Source: Haloplanus ruber
GTDB taxonomy: Archaea; Halobacteriota; Halobacteria; Halobacteriales; Haloferacaceae
NCBI RefSeq assembly: GCF_024494725.1
Contig: NZ_JANHDK010000003.1
Span: forward strand, 124,001-188,000
Reading direction: 5' to 3'
Length of the DNA stretch: 64,000 bases
The notes beneath the pieces were generated by a model. That model made no database searches and was not told the origin of the DNA. It saw only the letters and a list, made by a program, of their open reading frames with translations. The position numbers were made by a program, and so were the translations under genes. Numbering within the stretch: position 1 is the stretch's first letter; each line of letters opens with the position of its first letter. Shown here one piece after another: positions 15,810 through 25,298 of the stretch.

Positions 15810-16631
15810 ATGAAACCTGTTCACGCACACTCGACGCACTGTCCGCCAATCGACCACCTGCTCGCGGCCCTGTTCGGACGCCGTGAGGCGTCGCCTGTCG
15901 CCCGCACTCACCGATTCGGACACGACGACGCGGCCGAGACGGCGACGGGCGACGACGTGCTTGCGGAGTTTCGCGCACAGGCGCGGGACCTGCACGAACG
16001 ACTCGTCCACGAGCACGGCGTCTTCGTCGCCGAGTTCCTCGGGGCGACCGGGAGCGGCAAGACCACCCTCGTCGAGCGCCTCATCGAGCGGGCACCGGCC
16101 GACGAACGGATCGGCGTCATCGTCGGCGACGTGGCCGGCGACGACGACGCGAGCCGCTACCGAGACCACGGTGTCGCCGTCACGAACGTCACCACCGGCA
16201 AGGAGTGTCACCTCGATCCGGGCCTGATCGAGGACGCCCTCGCCGACTTCGACCTCCACGCGCTGGACACGCTCTACGTCGAAAACGTCGGCAACATGGT
16301 CTGTCCCGCGGACTTCCCGCTCGGTGCCCAACTTCGCGTCCTCGTCGTGAGCACGACCGAGGGCGACGACGTGGTGCGCAAACACCCACTGCTCTTCCAG
16401 GCCTGCGACGCCGCGGTCGTGAACAAGGCAGACCTCGCGGACGCGGTGGGCGCCGACATCGACCGGATGGCCGCCGACGTCGCGGACGTGGCTCCGGGGT
16501 TGGACCTGTTCCGCACCAGCGCCCGCGACGGCGACGGGGTCGAACCGCTGGCGTCCTTCCTCGATGGGGTTCGCGCCGACGGTCACGACCACCACGGCCA
16601 CCGCCACGGCGCAGACGAACACCTGGGGTGA
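15810..16631 (+). CDS. hypB: Nickel-handling GTPase HypB
   Basis: A 273-residue SIMIBI GTPase. Walker A is GATGSGKT (residues 78-85), the base-recognition motif is NKAD, and the metal-binding GKECH segment at the dimer interface is present. The histidine-rich nickel-storage region sits at the C-terminus (HDHHGHRHGADEH), not in the N-terminal stretch where bacterial HypB usually carries it. The N-terminus itself has scattered His and Cys residues. The gene lies three bases after hypA and two bases before hypF. Confidence 0.95.
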   Translation: MKPVHAHSTHCPPIDHLLAALFGRREASPVARTHRFGHDDAAETATGDDVLAEFRAQARDLHERLVHEHGVFVAEFLGATGSGKTTLVERLIERAPADERIGVIVGDVAGDDDASRYRDHGVAVTNVTTGKECHLDPGLIEDALADFDLHALDTLYVENVGNMVCPADFPLGAQLRVLVVSTTEGDDVVRKHPLLFQACDAAVVNKADLADAVGADIDRMAADVADVAPGLDLFRTSARDGDGVEPLASFLDGVRADGHDHHGHRHGADEHLG

Positions 16632-16633
16632 GG

Positions 16634-18937
16634 ATGTCCGCCGAACGCCGTGCCACCGTTCGCGTCTCCGGTGTCGTTCAGGGCGTCGGATTTCGCCCGT
16701 TCGTCTACCGAACCGCCGTCGACGCCGGCGTCACGGGCTACGTCCGCAACGCCGGCGGCGTCGTCGAGGCTGCCTTCGAGGGGACACAGGCCGACGTCGA
16801 GCGTGTCGTTACGGCGATCCGAACGGACGCACCGCCGCTGGCGTCGGTCGACGCGGTCGACGTCTCCTGGGGTGTGCCACGCGGCACCGAATCCTTCGAG
16901 ATTCGGGACTCGACCGCGGGACCGGGAGAGGCGCTCGATACGCCGGTGCCGCCGGATACGGGGGTCTGTGACGCGTGTCTCTCGGAGATGCGGGACCCCG
17001 ACTCCCGCTATCACGGCTACTGGGCGACGGCCTGTGTCGACTGCGGCCCGCGGTTCACCGTCGTTAGGGACGTCCCCTACGACCGATCCCGGACGGCGAT
17101 GGACGACTTCCCGATGTGTGCGGCCTGTCGGGAGTCCTACGAGACGCCGACCGACCGCCGCTACCACGGGCAGGCCATCGCCTGCCCCGACTGCGGGCCG
17201 ACGCTGCGCTTCGAGGTCGACGGCCGGACCGTCTCGCGTGGCCACGACGCGCTCGGTGCCGTCGCCGACGGCCTCGCCGACGGCGAGGTGCTCGCGGTCA
17301 AGGGAATCGGCGGCGTCCACCTCGTCTGTGACGCGACCGATCCGGCGGCGGTCGACCGCCTCCGCTCGCGCACGGGCCGACCCGCCAAACCCTTCGCCTG
17401 TATGGCCCCCTCTCTCGACGCCGTCGCGTCGTTCGCCCGCGTCGGCGACGCCGAGCGGGCGGCCCTGCGGGACGTTCGGCGACCGATCGTCCTTCTCGAC
17501 CGGACGGCCGAGGCGGACTGGCTGGACGCCGTCGCGCCGGGGCTGTCGACGGTGGGCGTCATGCTCCCGTACGCCGGCCTGCATCACCGTATCTTCGATC
17601 ACGTCGACGGGCCACTGGTCGCCACGAGCGCCAACATGCCCGGAGGGCCGATGTGTACGACCGCCGCGGCGGTCCGGTCCCGTTTGGACGGGGTCGTCGA
17701 CGGGGGACTCTTTCACGACCGCGATATCGTCGCTCGGTGTGACGACAGCGTGCTCCAGGTCGTCGACGGCGCCACGCGGTTCGTCAGGCGCTCCCGTGGC
17801 TGGACGCCGCGCGCGCTTCCGAACCCCGTGGCCGGCGACGGCTCTCCTGTGCTGGCGGTCGGCCCGGAGCGAGACGCGACCGTCGCGCTCGCCGAGGGTG
17901 ACCGCGTCGTCCTCTCCCAACACCTCGGCGACGTGACCGGCCCGGACACGACGGCGTTCCACCGCGAGGCCGTCGCCCACCTGCGCGACCTCACCGGCAT
18001 CGACCCGGCTGTGGTCGCCCGTGACCGCCATCCCGACTTCCAGACGACGGCGGAGGCGGAACGGTACGCTAGCCAGGGCATGGACGGTCCCGTCGCCGTC
18101 CAGCACCACCACGCACACGCCGCGGGCCTGTGCGCCGAACATGGCGTCGAGCGGGCCATCGTCGTCGCCGCCGACGGGACGGGATACGGTCCGGACGGGA
18201 CCGTCTGGGGTGGCGAAGTGCTCGATGTCACCTACCAGGGATACGAGCGGATCGGCGGTCTCTCGCCGTTCACTCTGCCGGGCGGCGAGGCGGCCGTCGA
18301 GTATCCGGCGCGAATCCTCGCGGCTCTGCTCGCCGACCCGGACCGCATCGACGAGCGCCTCGTCGCGACGGACGCCGTCGACTCGCCGTCCGACGCCGCG
18401 GTGGTCAGACGGCAAGCCGCCGGCGACGTGAACGCGCCGACGACCACGAGCGCCGGTCGGTATCTCGATGCGGTCGGTGCCCTCCTAGACGTCTGTGATC
18501 GGCGGACGTACGAGGGCGAACCGGCACAGCGGCTTGAGGCGACGGCGACCGATGGGGACGCCCACGCGGTGTCTCTCCCGTTCGATACCCAGGCGGGGCG
18601 TCGCGTGCTCGATACGCACGCGCTCGTCGGAACGCTCGCCGAGCTAACGGGTGAGCTGTCGGTCGCCGATATCGCCGCGACGGCACAGGACACACTCGCC
18701 CGCGGACTCGCGGACATCGCGATTGAGGCCGCCGACGAACGCAGTGTCGACGCCGTCGGCTTCACCGGCGGCGTCGCCTACAACGACGCCATCTCGCGAC
18801 GGTTCCGCGCGTGCGTCACGGACGCGGGCCACACCGTTCTCGCCCCGGACGCCGTTCCACCGGGTGACGGCGGGGTTGCGTACGGACAGGCCATCGTGGC
18901 GCTCGCCCGCCGGCGCGACGGAGCCGTCGACCGCTGA
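16634..18937 (+). CDS. hypF: Carbamoyltransferase HypF
   Basis: A 767-residue protein that transfers a carbamoyl group from carbamoyl phosphate to HypE for cyanide synthesis. Domains in order: acylphosphatase-like (VQGVGFRPFVYR, about 10-95), two zinc-finger units built from CDAC/CVDC and CAAC/CPDC pairs, a YrdC-like domain, and a Kae1-like domain with HHHAHAA. The length is normal. The ATG at 16634 precedes the acylphosphatase domain directly; the open frame reaches further into hypB but without coding sense. It closes the hydrogenase run and converges on the regulator at 18981. Confidence 0.95.
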   Translation: MSAERRATVRVSGVVQGVGFRPFVYRTAVDAGVTGYVRNAGGVVEAAFEGTQADVERVVTAIRTDAPPLASVDAVDVSWGVPRGTESFEIRDSTAGPGEALDTPVPPDTGVCDACLSEMRDPDSRYHGYWATACVDCGPRFTVVRDVPYDRSRTAMDDFPMCAACRESYETPTDRRYHGQAIACPDCGPTLRFEVDGRTVSRGHDALGAVADGLADGEVLAVKGIGGVHLVCDATDPAAVDRLRSRTGRPAKPFACMAPSLDAVASFARVGDAERAALRDVRRPIVLLDRTAEADWLDAVAPGLSTVGVMLPYAGLHHRIFDHVDGPLVATSANMPGGPMCTTAAAVRSRLDGVVDGGLFHDRDIVARCDDSVLQVVDGATRFVRRSRGWTPRALPNPVAGDGSPVLAVGPERDATVALAEGDRVVLSQHLGDVTGPDTTAFHREAVAHLRDLTGIDPAVVARDRHPDFQTTAEAERYASQGMDGPVAVQHHHAHAAGLCAEHGVERAIVVAADGTGYGPDGTVWGGEVLDVTYQGYERIGGLSPFTLPGGEAAVEYPARILAALLADPDRIDERLVATDAVDSPSDAAVVRRQAAGDVNAPTTTSAGRYLDAVGALLDVCDRRTYEGEPAQRLEATATDGDAHAVSLPFDTQAGRRVLDTHALVGTLAELTGELSVADIAATAQDTLARGLADIAIEAADERSVDAVGFTGGVAYNDAISRRFRACVTDAGHTVLAPDAVPPGDGGVAYGQAIVALARRRDGAVDR

Positions 18938-18980
18938 CGACGCCGGAGTCGGCCGTCTGTGGGCGACGCCGCCCGCCGAA

Positions 18981-19787
18981 TCACTCCGCCGTGTCCACGA
19001 CTTCGTAGTTGATATTGCCGTCCCGGAGGCGATCTAGGTGCGTCGAGAGTTCGTCCGCGGCGGCGAGCAACAGGACGTCCAGCCCGCGGGCGGCGGCCGC
19101 CCCGACGGCCGCCGGCGTCCCGAAGCGCACGTCGGGGTCGAGGTCGGCCGCTAGCGCCGCCGCGTACGCCTCGGTCCCCGCCGTCGCGACCAGGTCCGCG
19201 TCGGCAGCGTGGCCGGCGAACGTCGCCGTCTCCACCGCCGCGCTCCCGCCGTCCTGTACCCGCGGGATCGAGACGGCGGTCACGCGCCCGAGGTCGTAAT
19301 CGAGGACGCCCTCGAAGTCGGTGACGCCCACGTCCCGCCCCGGATCGGCGCTCGTGACCGCAACCGCGGTTGTGCTCCCGGTCGCGCCGGGGGTTGCCCG
19401 GAGGACGCCGTCGCGCATCGACAGCGAGACGGCCTCGCCCTCCATAATGGGCGCCGTGGCGAGTGCGGTCTCGATCTCGACTTGCCCGATCACGTCCTCG
19501 GCGACGTGGCCGACGAACTCCCGGAGTTCGTCCGTCCGGCCGATGAGCCAGTCGACGCCCTCTTTGGTCACCTCGTACCGTCCGCGTCCCGGACTCCGGA
19601 CGTAGCCCTCCTCGATGAGTCCCTGGAGGTAGTCGCTCACCGCCTGTGCGGTGATGCCGATGTCGTCAGCGATCTCCCGCTGACTGACGGCCGGCTGTCG
19701 CTCCGCGATTCCGACCAGGATCTGATACCGGGTCGCAGCGCGCTTGCTCCGCAGGACGCCCGCCTCGCGGTCGGCGCTCTCTTCCAT
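18981..19787 (-). CDS. Winged-helix transcriptional regulator
   Basis: A 268-residue protein with an N-terminal MarR/IclR-like winged helix (about residues 12-85, including QREIADDIGITAQAVSDYLQ) and a C-terminal alpha/beta domain of unknown ligand. The haloarchaeal family is recognisable by this layout, but I know no function. The ATG at 19787 starts just before the helix-turn-helix; 70 upstream codons in the same frame lack the acidic haloarchaeal composition. It is convergent with hypF, 43 bases apart, so proximity alone is weak evidence for control of the hydrogenase. Confidence 0.85.
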   Translation of the reverse strand: MEESADREAGVLRSKRAATRYQILVGIAERQPAVSQREIADDIGITAQAVSDYLQGLIEEGYVRSPGRGRYEVTKEGVDWLIGRTDELREFVGHVAEDVIGQVEIETALATAPIMEGEAVSLSMRDGVLRATPGATGSTTAVAVTSADPGRDVGVTDFEGVLDYDLGRVTAVSIPRVQDGGSAAVETATFAGHAADADLVATAGTEAYAAALAADLDPDVRFGTPAAVGAAAARGLDVLLLAAADELSTHLDRLRDGNINYEVVDTAE

Positions 19788-19903
19788 CGTCGTCTTTCCG
19801 CCCGCGTTCGTCAAGTACTTTTTCCCTAGTCCGGGCGTAGTTGTGGTTTTCGCGCCGATACGGCAAGACAGCTTTGCTCGGCGCAGATCCACTTGTGCGG
19901 AGA

Positions 19904-20194
19904 TCAACCACGCCTGCCGTCCTCCTCGTACCGACGAACCTCGAATTCGGCGTAGCCGCCGTACGCGACATCGAGTGCGCCGACCCACCAGTTCCACCGC
20001 TCGGCGAGCGACGAGCCTTCGGGGGCGTCGGCGAGTTCCGCGACGAGCGTCTCGGTAGCCAGCGGCGTCCCCCGGTCGGCCGCCAGACGGCCGGCGTCCG
20101 TCAGGTCACGGGCCGCCCGGACCACCGCCCGACGCTCTCCCGCGTCGGCGTCGAAGGCGTCGGCGAGCGCGGCGTCGAGGCGGTTCTCGTCCAC
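19904..20194 (-). CDS. Small acidic protein coupled to the metalloprotease
   Basis: A 96-residue protein starting VDENRLDAALADAF, with mostly helical acidic sequence and a WNWWVGALDVAYGGYAEF segment near the C-terminus. I do not recognise it. The GTG start at 20194 shares one base with the TAG stop of the upstream protease gene (TAGTG), which suggests translational coupling and a related function, for example a partner or immunity-type protein. GTGs a few codons upstream are possible alternative starts. Confidence 0.65.
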   Translation of the reverse strand: MDENRLDAALADAFDADAGERRAVVRAARDLTDAGRLAADRGTPLATETLVAELADAPEGSSLAERWNWWVGALDVAYGGYAEFEVRRYEEDGRRG

Positions 20195-21252
20195 TATCGC
20201 CACCACTCGCTCCGCCGTTCGCGGTAGCTCGCGTCCCGGAACGGCGGGGGTTTCTCGCCGTCGGCCTCGGCGCCGAAGACGTGTGCCAGCCAGTAGCCGA
20301 CGTGCCACCCCACCGCCTCGGTGTCGAGGCCGACCAGCCGAATCTCGACCCGGGTGTACGTCTCGATGGCGCCGTCGCCGTCCGGATCGGTGCCGTACGT
20401 GTTGACACACGAGCCACTCGATGCCCCACAGGCTGGCGTCGCGCCGAACTGGACCCGGACCGTCGCGTCCGTCGCGCTCGTCCGCTCGAAGGAGAGGTTG
20501 TCGGGCATCCCCGGCGCACCCGCCTCGTAGTACGACAGGGTGTGTCCGACCTGCTGGTCGACTCCCTCCGGGTCCGAGGCGTTCTCCCGGTCGACCTGGA
20601 CGGTGAACTCGCCGCCGTCCCACGGGAACGCCCGCTCCGTCGCGTTGGGCTGCGGTTCGGTGTAGATGACCGACCGCGCCTGCATCACCGACTGTGGCTC
20701 GTCGTCGTGCCCTCGCCCGAGCGTGTGCCCGAGTTCGTGTTCGGTGACGAGCGTCGTCGAGTCGTTCGACAGCCCCGTTTTCACCCACACCTGCTCCGGG
20801 CGCTCGACCATCCGAGGGTCGGTGATCCGCGGGGCACACCCCACCGCGTCGGTCACGCCGCCACAGTCGGGTAGCGTGTCGGTGAACGTGACCACGAGGT
20901 CCGGGTTCTCGGCGTCGGGGCGCACCTCGTACCGGACCGGAAAGCCGAGATACTGCTCGTCGTTCGCCTCCCAGAAGGCCGCCGCCTCGCGCACCCGCGG
21001 CGCGAACGCTCGCTCGCGCTCACCCCGGTTGCGGACGGCGATCACCACCGGACCGCTCCCCCAGGGGTTTCCGCCCGGCGTCGGCGTAGCGGTCGGCGCC
21101 GTCGGCGTCGGCGTCCCGCCTGATCGCGTCGCCGGGTCGTCGGCCGCCGCCTGGACTGGGGTCGGCGTCGCCGTCGTCGTCCCCGGATCGAACGGCGTCG
21201 TACACCCCGCGAGGACGAGCAAGCCGACGACCACGACCGTCCGTGCCGTCAT
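20194..21252 (-). CDS. Metzincin-type zinc protease, lipoprotein
   Basis: A 352-residue exported protein. A short hydrophobic signal ends in a lipobox with C17, followed by a Thr/Pro-rich linker (about 22-62) typical of haloarchaeal surface proteins. The catalytic zinc motif is HELGHTLGRGH (H172, E173, H176, H182), the extended HExxHxxGxxH of metzincins, with a Met-turn candidate at M190. Four cysteines elsewhere could form disulfides outside the cell. Target proteins are unknown. The gene at 19904 is translationally coupled downstream. Confidence 0.88.
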   Translation of the reverse strand: MTARTVVVVGLLVLAGCTTPFDPGTTTATPTPVQAAADDPATRSGGTPTPTAPTATPTPGGNPWGSGPVVIAVRNRGERERAFAPRVREAAAFWEANDEQYLGFPVRYEVRPDAENPDLVVTFTDTLPDCGGVTDAVGCAPRITDPRMVERPEQVWVKTGLSNDSTTLVTEHELGHTLGRGHDDEPQSVMQARSVIYTEPQPNATERAFPWDGGEFTVQVDRENASDPEGVDQQVGHTLSYYEAGAPGMPDNLSFERTSATDATVRVQFGATPACGASSGSCVNTYGTDPDGDGAIETYTRVEIRLVGLDTEAVGWHVGYWLAHVFGAEADGEKPPPFRDASYRERRSEWWR

Positions 21253-21316
21253 ACCGCCTTTCGGGGACGAGGGCGCAAAAACCGTTTCCCCCCGGCGGTC
21301 GACGCCCGGACGACGA

Positions 21317-23899
21317 TTACTCCTCCGGGTCGACGTTCGCCAGCCGCATCGCGTTGCCCGTGACCGCGAGGCTCATGCCCATGTCACCGATCACGACGGC
21401 GTGGATAACGCTCACCAGACCGAGCGGCGCCCCCGCCGCGAGGACTAGCTTCACGCCCAGCGACGACCAGATGTTCGTCTTGATGACGCCGTTCGCCTGC
21501 TGGGAGAGCGCAACGAGGTAGGGGAGCCGCGTCAGGTCGTCACCCATCAGCGCCACGTCGGCCGTCTCGATGGCGGTGTCGGTGCCCGCGGCGCCCATCG
21601 CGACCCCGACCGTCGCGGCCGCGAGCGCCGGGGCGTCGTTGACGCCGTCGCCAACCATCGCCACGCCGCCATTCGTCCGATTCCACGGCAGGCGAGCGTC
21701 GTCGGCCGCGGCGGCCTCGGAGTCGGCCGCGAACTCGCGGATCGCCGCCACCTTCTCGTCGGGCAGGAGGTCGGCCCGCACCTCGTCGACCCCCACTTGC
21801 GACGCGATGGCGCGGGCGGTCCGCTCGTTGTCGCCGGTCAGCATGACCACCCGCTCGATCCCGAGGTCGTGCAGACGGTCGACGGTCGCGGCCGCCGCCG
21901 GGCGGACCGTATCGGCCACGGCGATCACCCCTTCCAGTTCGTCGGCCGTGCCCACGAGGACGACGGTCTTGCCCGCGGCCTGCAGGCGCGGGACCACGTC
22001 GTTCACCAGGTCGAGATACCCCCCCTGACCGTGGTCACAGCTTGCGGGTTCGATGTCGCCGACGGCGAGACCCCCGTCGGTCGCCACGTGAGCGTGTTCG
22101 AGGTCGAACCCCAGCGACTCGAACAGCGCCGGCTTGCCCGCGTAGTGAGTGACCCCGTCCAGGTCGGCGCGGACGCCCTCGCCCGTGATCGACTCGAAGC
22201 CGGTCACCTCACGCTCCCCGACCCCGGCGTCGGTCGCGTGCTCGACGATGGCCGTCGCGATGGGGTGTTCGCTCCGTCGCTCCATCGCGGCCGCACACGC
22301 CAACACGTCGCCCTCGCTCGCTCCGTTCAGGCCAACCACGTCCGTCACGCCGAGTTCGCCGGTCGTGATCGTCCCGGTCTTATCGAGGGCAACGGTGTCC
22401 ACCTCGCCCATCGCCTCTAAGCGGTCGCCGCCCTTGATGAGGACGCCGTTGCGCGCCGCGCTCGTGATTCCCGAGACGACGCTGACGGGCGTGCTGATGA
22501 CGAAGGCGCACGGACAGGCGACGACCAGCAGCGTCAGCCCGCGGACGAACCACGTCTCGAACGGCGCGCCGACGAGCAGGGGTGGGACGAGCGTCGTCGC
22601 CACCGCCAGCGCCACCACCGCCGGCGTGTAGTAGGACGCGAACCGGTCGACGAATCGCTCGCGCTCGGACTTGTCGCGTTCGGCGTCCTCGACCAGGTCG
22701 ATCACCTTCGACAGCGTCGACTCCGCCGCGAGCGCCGTCGCCTCCACCTCTAGGTAGCCCTCGGCGACGATGCTTCCGGCGTACACCTCGTCGCCCGGCG
22801 CGACGTCGACGGGCACGCTCTCGCCGGTGATCGGCGACTCGTCGACCGCACTCCGACCCTCGCGGACGACGCCGTCGACGGGCACGCGGTCGCCCGGTCG
22901 CACCACCACCAGGTCGCCGACGGCCACCTCGTCGACCGGGACCGTCTCCTCGTCGTCTCCGGCGGCTTCGCCGCCCTCACCGGGCGTCCCCGACGCTTCG
23001 CGTCGCACCGTCGCCGTGTCGGGCGAGAGGTCCATCAGCTCCGACATCGACGACCGGGCGCGATCCATCGAGTAGCGTTCGAGGAGTTCGGAGACCGAAA
23101 ACAGCACCGCGAGCGTCGCCGCCTCGAAGGGGAGATCGACCGCGACGGCGCCGACCACGCCGGCGCTCATCAGGAAGTCGATGTCGAGGCTGCGGGTCCG
23201 CACCGAGTACCACCCGTTCCGCAAGATGGCCTGCCCAGCCACCACTGCCGCGAGGACGTACAGCGCCCAATCGACGGTGATCGTCCGCCCGAACCCGGAC
23301 GCGAGCGTCGCGTTCGCCCCCGTGAGAGCGTACTCGAAGGCGACCCCGAGGAGCAACGCGACGGCGCCGAGGCCGGTCTTCAGCGCCCGCCGACTCCGCC
23401 AGACCGACGACGACTCACGCTCGCCGTCGATCACCTCGTAGCCGGCGTTCTCCACCGCCGCCACCACGTCGCCGCGGGCCGCCCGCTCGGGGTCGTACCG
23501 CACCTCGACGCGGCCGGACGCCGGCCGCGTGTCGTACTCGACGACGCCGTCCAGACCAGCCAGCGCCGACTCGACTTTGCCGGCACACGACGAACAGTCC
23601 ATCGACGGCACCGCGAACGTCTCCGTCTCGGCATCGGCGACGGTGTAGCCCGCCGTGTCGACCTGCTCTCGAATCGCCGCCGCCGTCGTCGCCTCGGGGT
23701 CGAAGTCGACGATCAGCGTCCCCGAGGCCGGTCGGGTCTCGACCGACCGCACCCCCGCAAGCGTCCGGACGCTCCGCTCGACCTTCCCGGCACACGAGGG
23801 ACAGTCCATCGCCGGAACGGACGCACGGAAGCGCTCGCCCCCGTTTGTCTCCGGGTGGCCCTCTGCCCCCCCGGCCGTACAGTCGCACTCGTCGCTCAT
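21317..23899 (-). CDS. P1B-type heavy-metal ATPase, probably Zn/Cd exporter
   Basis: An 860-residue membrane pump. Two heavy-metal-associated domains sit at the N-terminus (CPSC at 33-36 and CSSC at 102-105), preceded by a CDC-containing leader. The core has the CPC transport motif (VVACPCAF), the phosphorylation site DKTGT and GDGVND. In the last helices LGVKLVLA and VIGDMG place a Lys and an Asp as in the ZntA (P1B-2) group, which favours Zn, Cd or Pb over copper. No metalloregulator gene is adjacent. A TATA box and an inverted repeat lie just before the start. Confidence 0.92.
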   Translation of the reverse strand: MSDECDCTAGGAEGHPETNGGERFRASVPAMDCPSCAGKVERSVRTLAGVRSVETRPASGTLIVDFDPEATTAAAIREQVDTAGYTVADAETETFAVPSMDCSSCAGKVESALAGLDGVVEYDTRPASGRVEVRYDPERAARGDVVAAVENAGYEVIDGERESSSVWRSRRALKTGLGAVALLLGVAFEYALTGANATLASGFGRTITVDWALYVLAAVVAGQAILRNGWYSVRTRSLDIDFLMSAGVVGAVAVDLPFEAATLAVLFSVSELLERYSMDRARSSMSELMDLSPDTATVRREASGTPGEGGEAAGDDEETVPVDEVAVGDLVVVRPGDRVPVDGVVREGRSAVDESPITGESVPVDVAPGDEVYAGSIVAEGYLEVEATALAAESTLSKVIDLVEDAERDKSERERFVDRFASYYTPAVVALAVATTLVPPLLVGAPFETWFVRGLTLLVVACPCAFVISTPVSVVSGITSAARNGVLIKGGDRLEAMGEVDTVALDKTGTITTGELGVTDVVGLNGASEGDVLACAAAMERRSEHPIATAIVEHATDAGVGEREVTGFESITGEGVRADLDGVTHYAGKPALFESLGFDLEHAHVATDGGLAVGDIEPASCDHGQGGYLDLVNDVVPRLQAAGKTVVLVGTADELEGVIAVADTVRPAAAATVDRLHDLGIERVVMLTGDNERTARAIASQVGVDEVRADLLPDEKVAAIREFAADSEAAAADDARLPWNRTNGGVAMVGDGVNDAPALAAATVGVAMGAAGTDTAIETADVALMGDDLTRLPYLVALSQQANGVIKTNIWSSLGVKLVLAAGAPLGLVSVIHAVVIGDMGMSLAVTGNAMRLANVDPEE

Positions 23900-23904
23900 T
23901 AGGT

Positions 23905-23930
23905 CGTGCTAGCCCGCACGTACATATTAA
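23905..23930 (-). promoter_or_regulatory. Promoter and inverted repeat of the metal ATPase
   Basis: On the minus strand TTAATATGTA (23921-23930) lies 22-31 bases before the ATPase ATG at 23899 and fits a TATA box. Between the two, CGTGC and GCACG (23905-23920) form an inverted repeat with a six-base spacer, where a repressor would block transcription. The arms are short, so this could be chance. Confidence 0.4.
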
Positions 23931-24065
23931 CCCTCCTGCCAACAAACACGTTCTGGAATGTAATGACTAGTAACTCGAAGCAAATTTATTAATAACTCGC
24001 CCGTTGGCCACCGGCGGTCGTCCGGGTCCCGGGCGCGTCGGCCGCGACGCTCGGTTTCGACGTGC

Positions 24066-24072
24066 TTTTTAT
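24066..24072 (+). promoter_or_regulatory. TATA box of rps6e
   Basis: TTTTTAT lies 23-29 bases before the S6e start codon in an otherwise GC-rich stretch, as expected for a leaderless transcript. Confidence 0.5.
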
Positions 24073-24094
24073 CGGCGGCCGTCTGAATCCGGGC

Positions 24095-24493
24095 ATGGCA
24101 GACTTCAAGGTCGTCGTTTCGGACCCGGCCACGGGTCGAACGGAGCAGTTCGAGGCCGACGGACAGGACGCGAACCGATTTCTCGGGCGCGAACTCGGTG
24201 ACGAGGTCGACGGCGGCGCCGTCGGCCTCGACGGCACGACGCTCGAACTGACCGGCGGGTCCGACGACGCCGGCCGCCCCCTCCACGCCGATGTCGCCGG
24301 CCCGGCGCTCAAGGAGGTTCTCCTCGAAGGTGGCGTCGGCTTCGACCCCTCCCGTGACGGCGAGCGAAAGCGTGTGACCGTCCGCGGCCGCGAGATCAGT
24401 GAAGCGGTGGCACAGATTAACGTGAAGGTCGTCGACGGCGACGCCGGCTTCGGCGAGGACGAGGCCGACGAGGACGCCGACGCCGAGGAGTAG
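24095..24493 (+). CDS. rps6e: 30S ribosomal protein S6e
   Basis: A 132-residue archaeal/eukaryotic-type ribosomal protein. It begins [14 protein letters not shown], and the conserved [11 protein letters not shown] segment is near residue 88. The tail is extremely acidic, a halophilic adaptation. The ATG at 24095 matches the family start; an upstream TTG in frame lies within the promoter. The gene at 24496 follows after two bases and may be co-transcribed. Confidence 0.95.
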   Translation: MADFKVVVSDPATGRTEQFEADGQDANRFLGRELGDEVDGGAVGLDGTTLELTGGSDDAGRPLHADVAGPALKEVLLEGGVGFDPSRDGERKRVTVRGREISEAVAQINVKVVDGDAGFGEDEADEDADAEE

Positions 24494-24495
24494 TC

Positions 24496-24930
24496 GTGTC
24501 CGACCGCGTCGCCAGCGACGGGGATGCGGTGACGACGTATCGCGCCGAACTCGCTCGGAGCGGCGGCACCCGTCGGCCCTGTCTCCGCCTCCCCGACGAC
24601 GCCGCTCTCGACCCCGGCGAGTTCGTTCGCCTCGTTCTCGACGGCGACGAGTATCACGCCCGCGTCGACGCCGACGCGTCCGGACTCCTGCTCCGTGGTG
24701 CCTACGACAACCGTCGCCTGGCGCGGAGCGACCGCGAAGGGACGAACCGCCTCGTCGAGTGGGTTCGCGGGACCGACCTCGAGGCCGGCCGGAGCGTGGA
24801 CTTCGACGAGGTGACGCCGGGACACCTCTACGGCGCCCGCGTGCCCGGTCGCCGGACGGTATATACGGTCACGCGCCAACCGGACGACTCTCTCGCTGCT
24901 ATCGCCGAGGACCTACACGACGACCAGTAG
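24496..24930 (+). CDS. Conserved haloarchaeal protein of unknown function
   Basis: A 144-residue soluble protein starting with GTG (VSDRVASDGDAVTTYRAEL). It looks like a beta-rich small domain, with RPCLRLPDD and GEFVRLVLDGDEYHARV segments, and no catalytic motif is evident. It follows rps6e by two bases, so it is probably co-transcribed with it. Its last 18 bases overlap the convergent gene at 24913. Confidence 0.8.
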   Translation: MSDRVASDGDAVTTYRAELARSGGTRRPCLRLPDDAALDPGEFVRLVLDGDEYHARVDADASGLLLRGAYDNRRLARSDREGTNRLVEWVRGTDLEAGRSVDFDEVTPGHLYGARVPGRRTVYTVTRQPDDSLAAIAEDLHDDQ

Positions 24931-25200
24931 CCGGAGCACTCCCCCGGCGAGCAACAGCGTTCCCGCCAGCGCGAGCAGAACGATCACCCACGTCGGCCGT
25001 TCGCCAATGCCGACCCGTTCGCCGAGTGGGGTGTCCGCGCCGACGACGCTCACGACGCCGACGATCAGGATCCCGACCCCGAAGAGGGCAGTCAGCGCCG
25101 AGAGGATGTCCAGCGACCCGCGCAGGTCGACCGCCCCGTCGACCACTAGGCCGGCGCCGAATATCGTGTAGGCCACACCCGAGAGCTGTGATCGGTTCAC
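24913..25200 (-). CDS. Small membrane protein, three helices
   Basis: A 95-residue hydrophobic protein with three predicted membrane segments (about 8-24, 32-53 and 70-94) and almost no soluble domain. No family is recognised. It overlaps the 3' end of the convergent gene at 24496 by 18 bases, so each transcript is antisense to the other's end. Coding character is good throughout. Confidence 0.7.
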   Translation of the reverse strand: MNRSQLSGVAYTIFGAGLVVDGAVDLRGSLDILSALTALFGVGILIVGVVSVVGADTPLGERVGIGERPTWVIVLLALAGTLLLAGGVLRLLVVV

Positions 25201-25298
25201 GGCGGACCGACGGTGACGACCCTCAAAATCCCGTCGACCGTCAGCGGTCGCTCGTCCGGAAACGACTCTTCTTTACGCCTCGACCGCCTGCCGACGGT

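Noticed and set aside
18981-19787. Winged-helix gene as the dedicated regulator of the hydrogenase operon
   Set aside because: It is convergent and at the far end of the operon; nothing in the sequence ties it to hydrogenase control.
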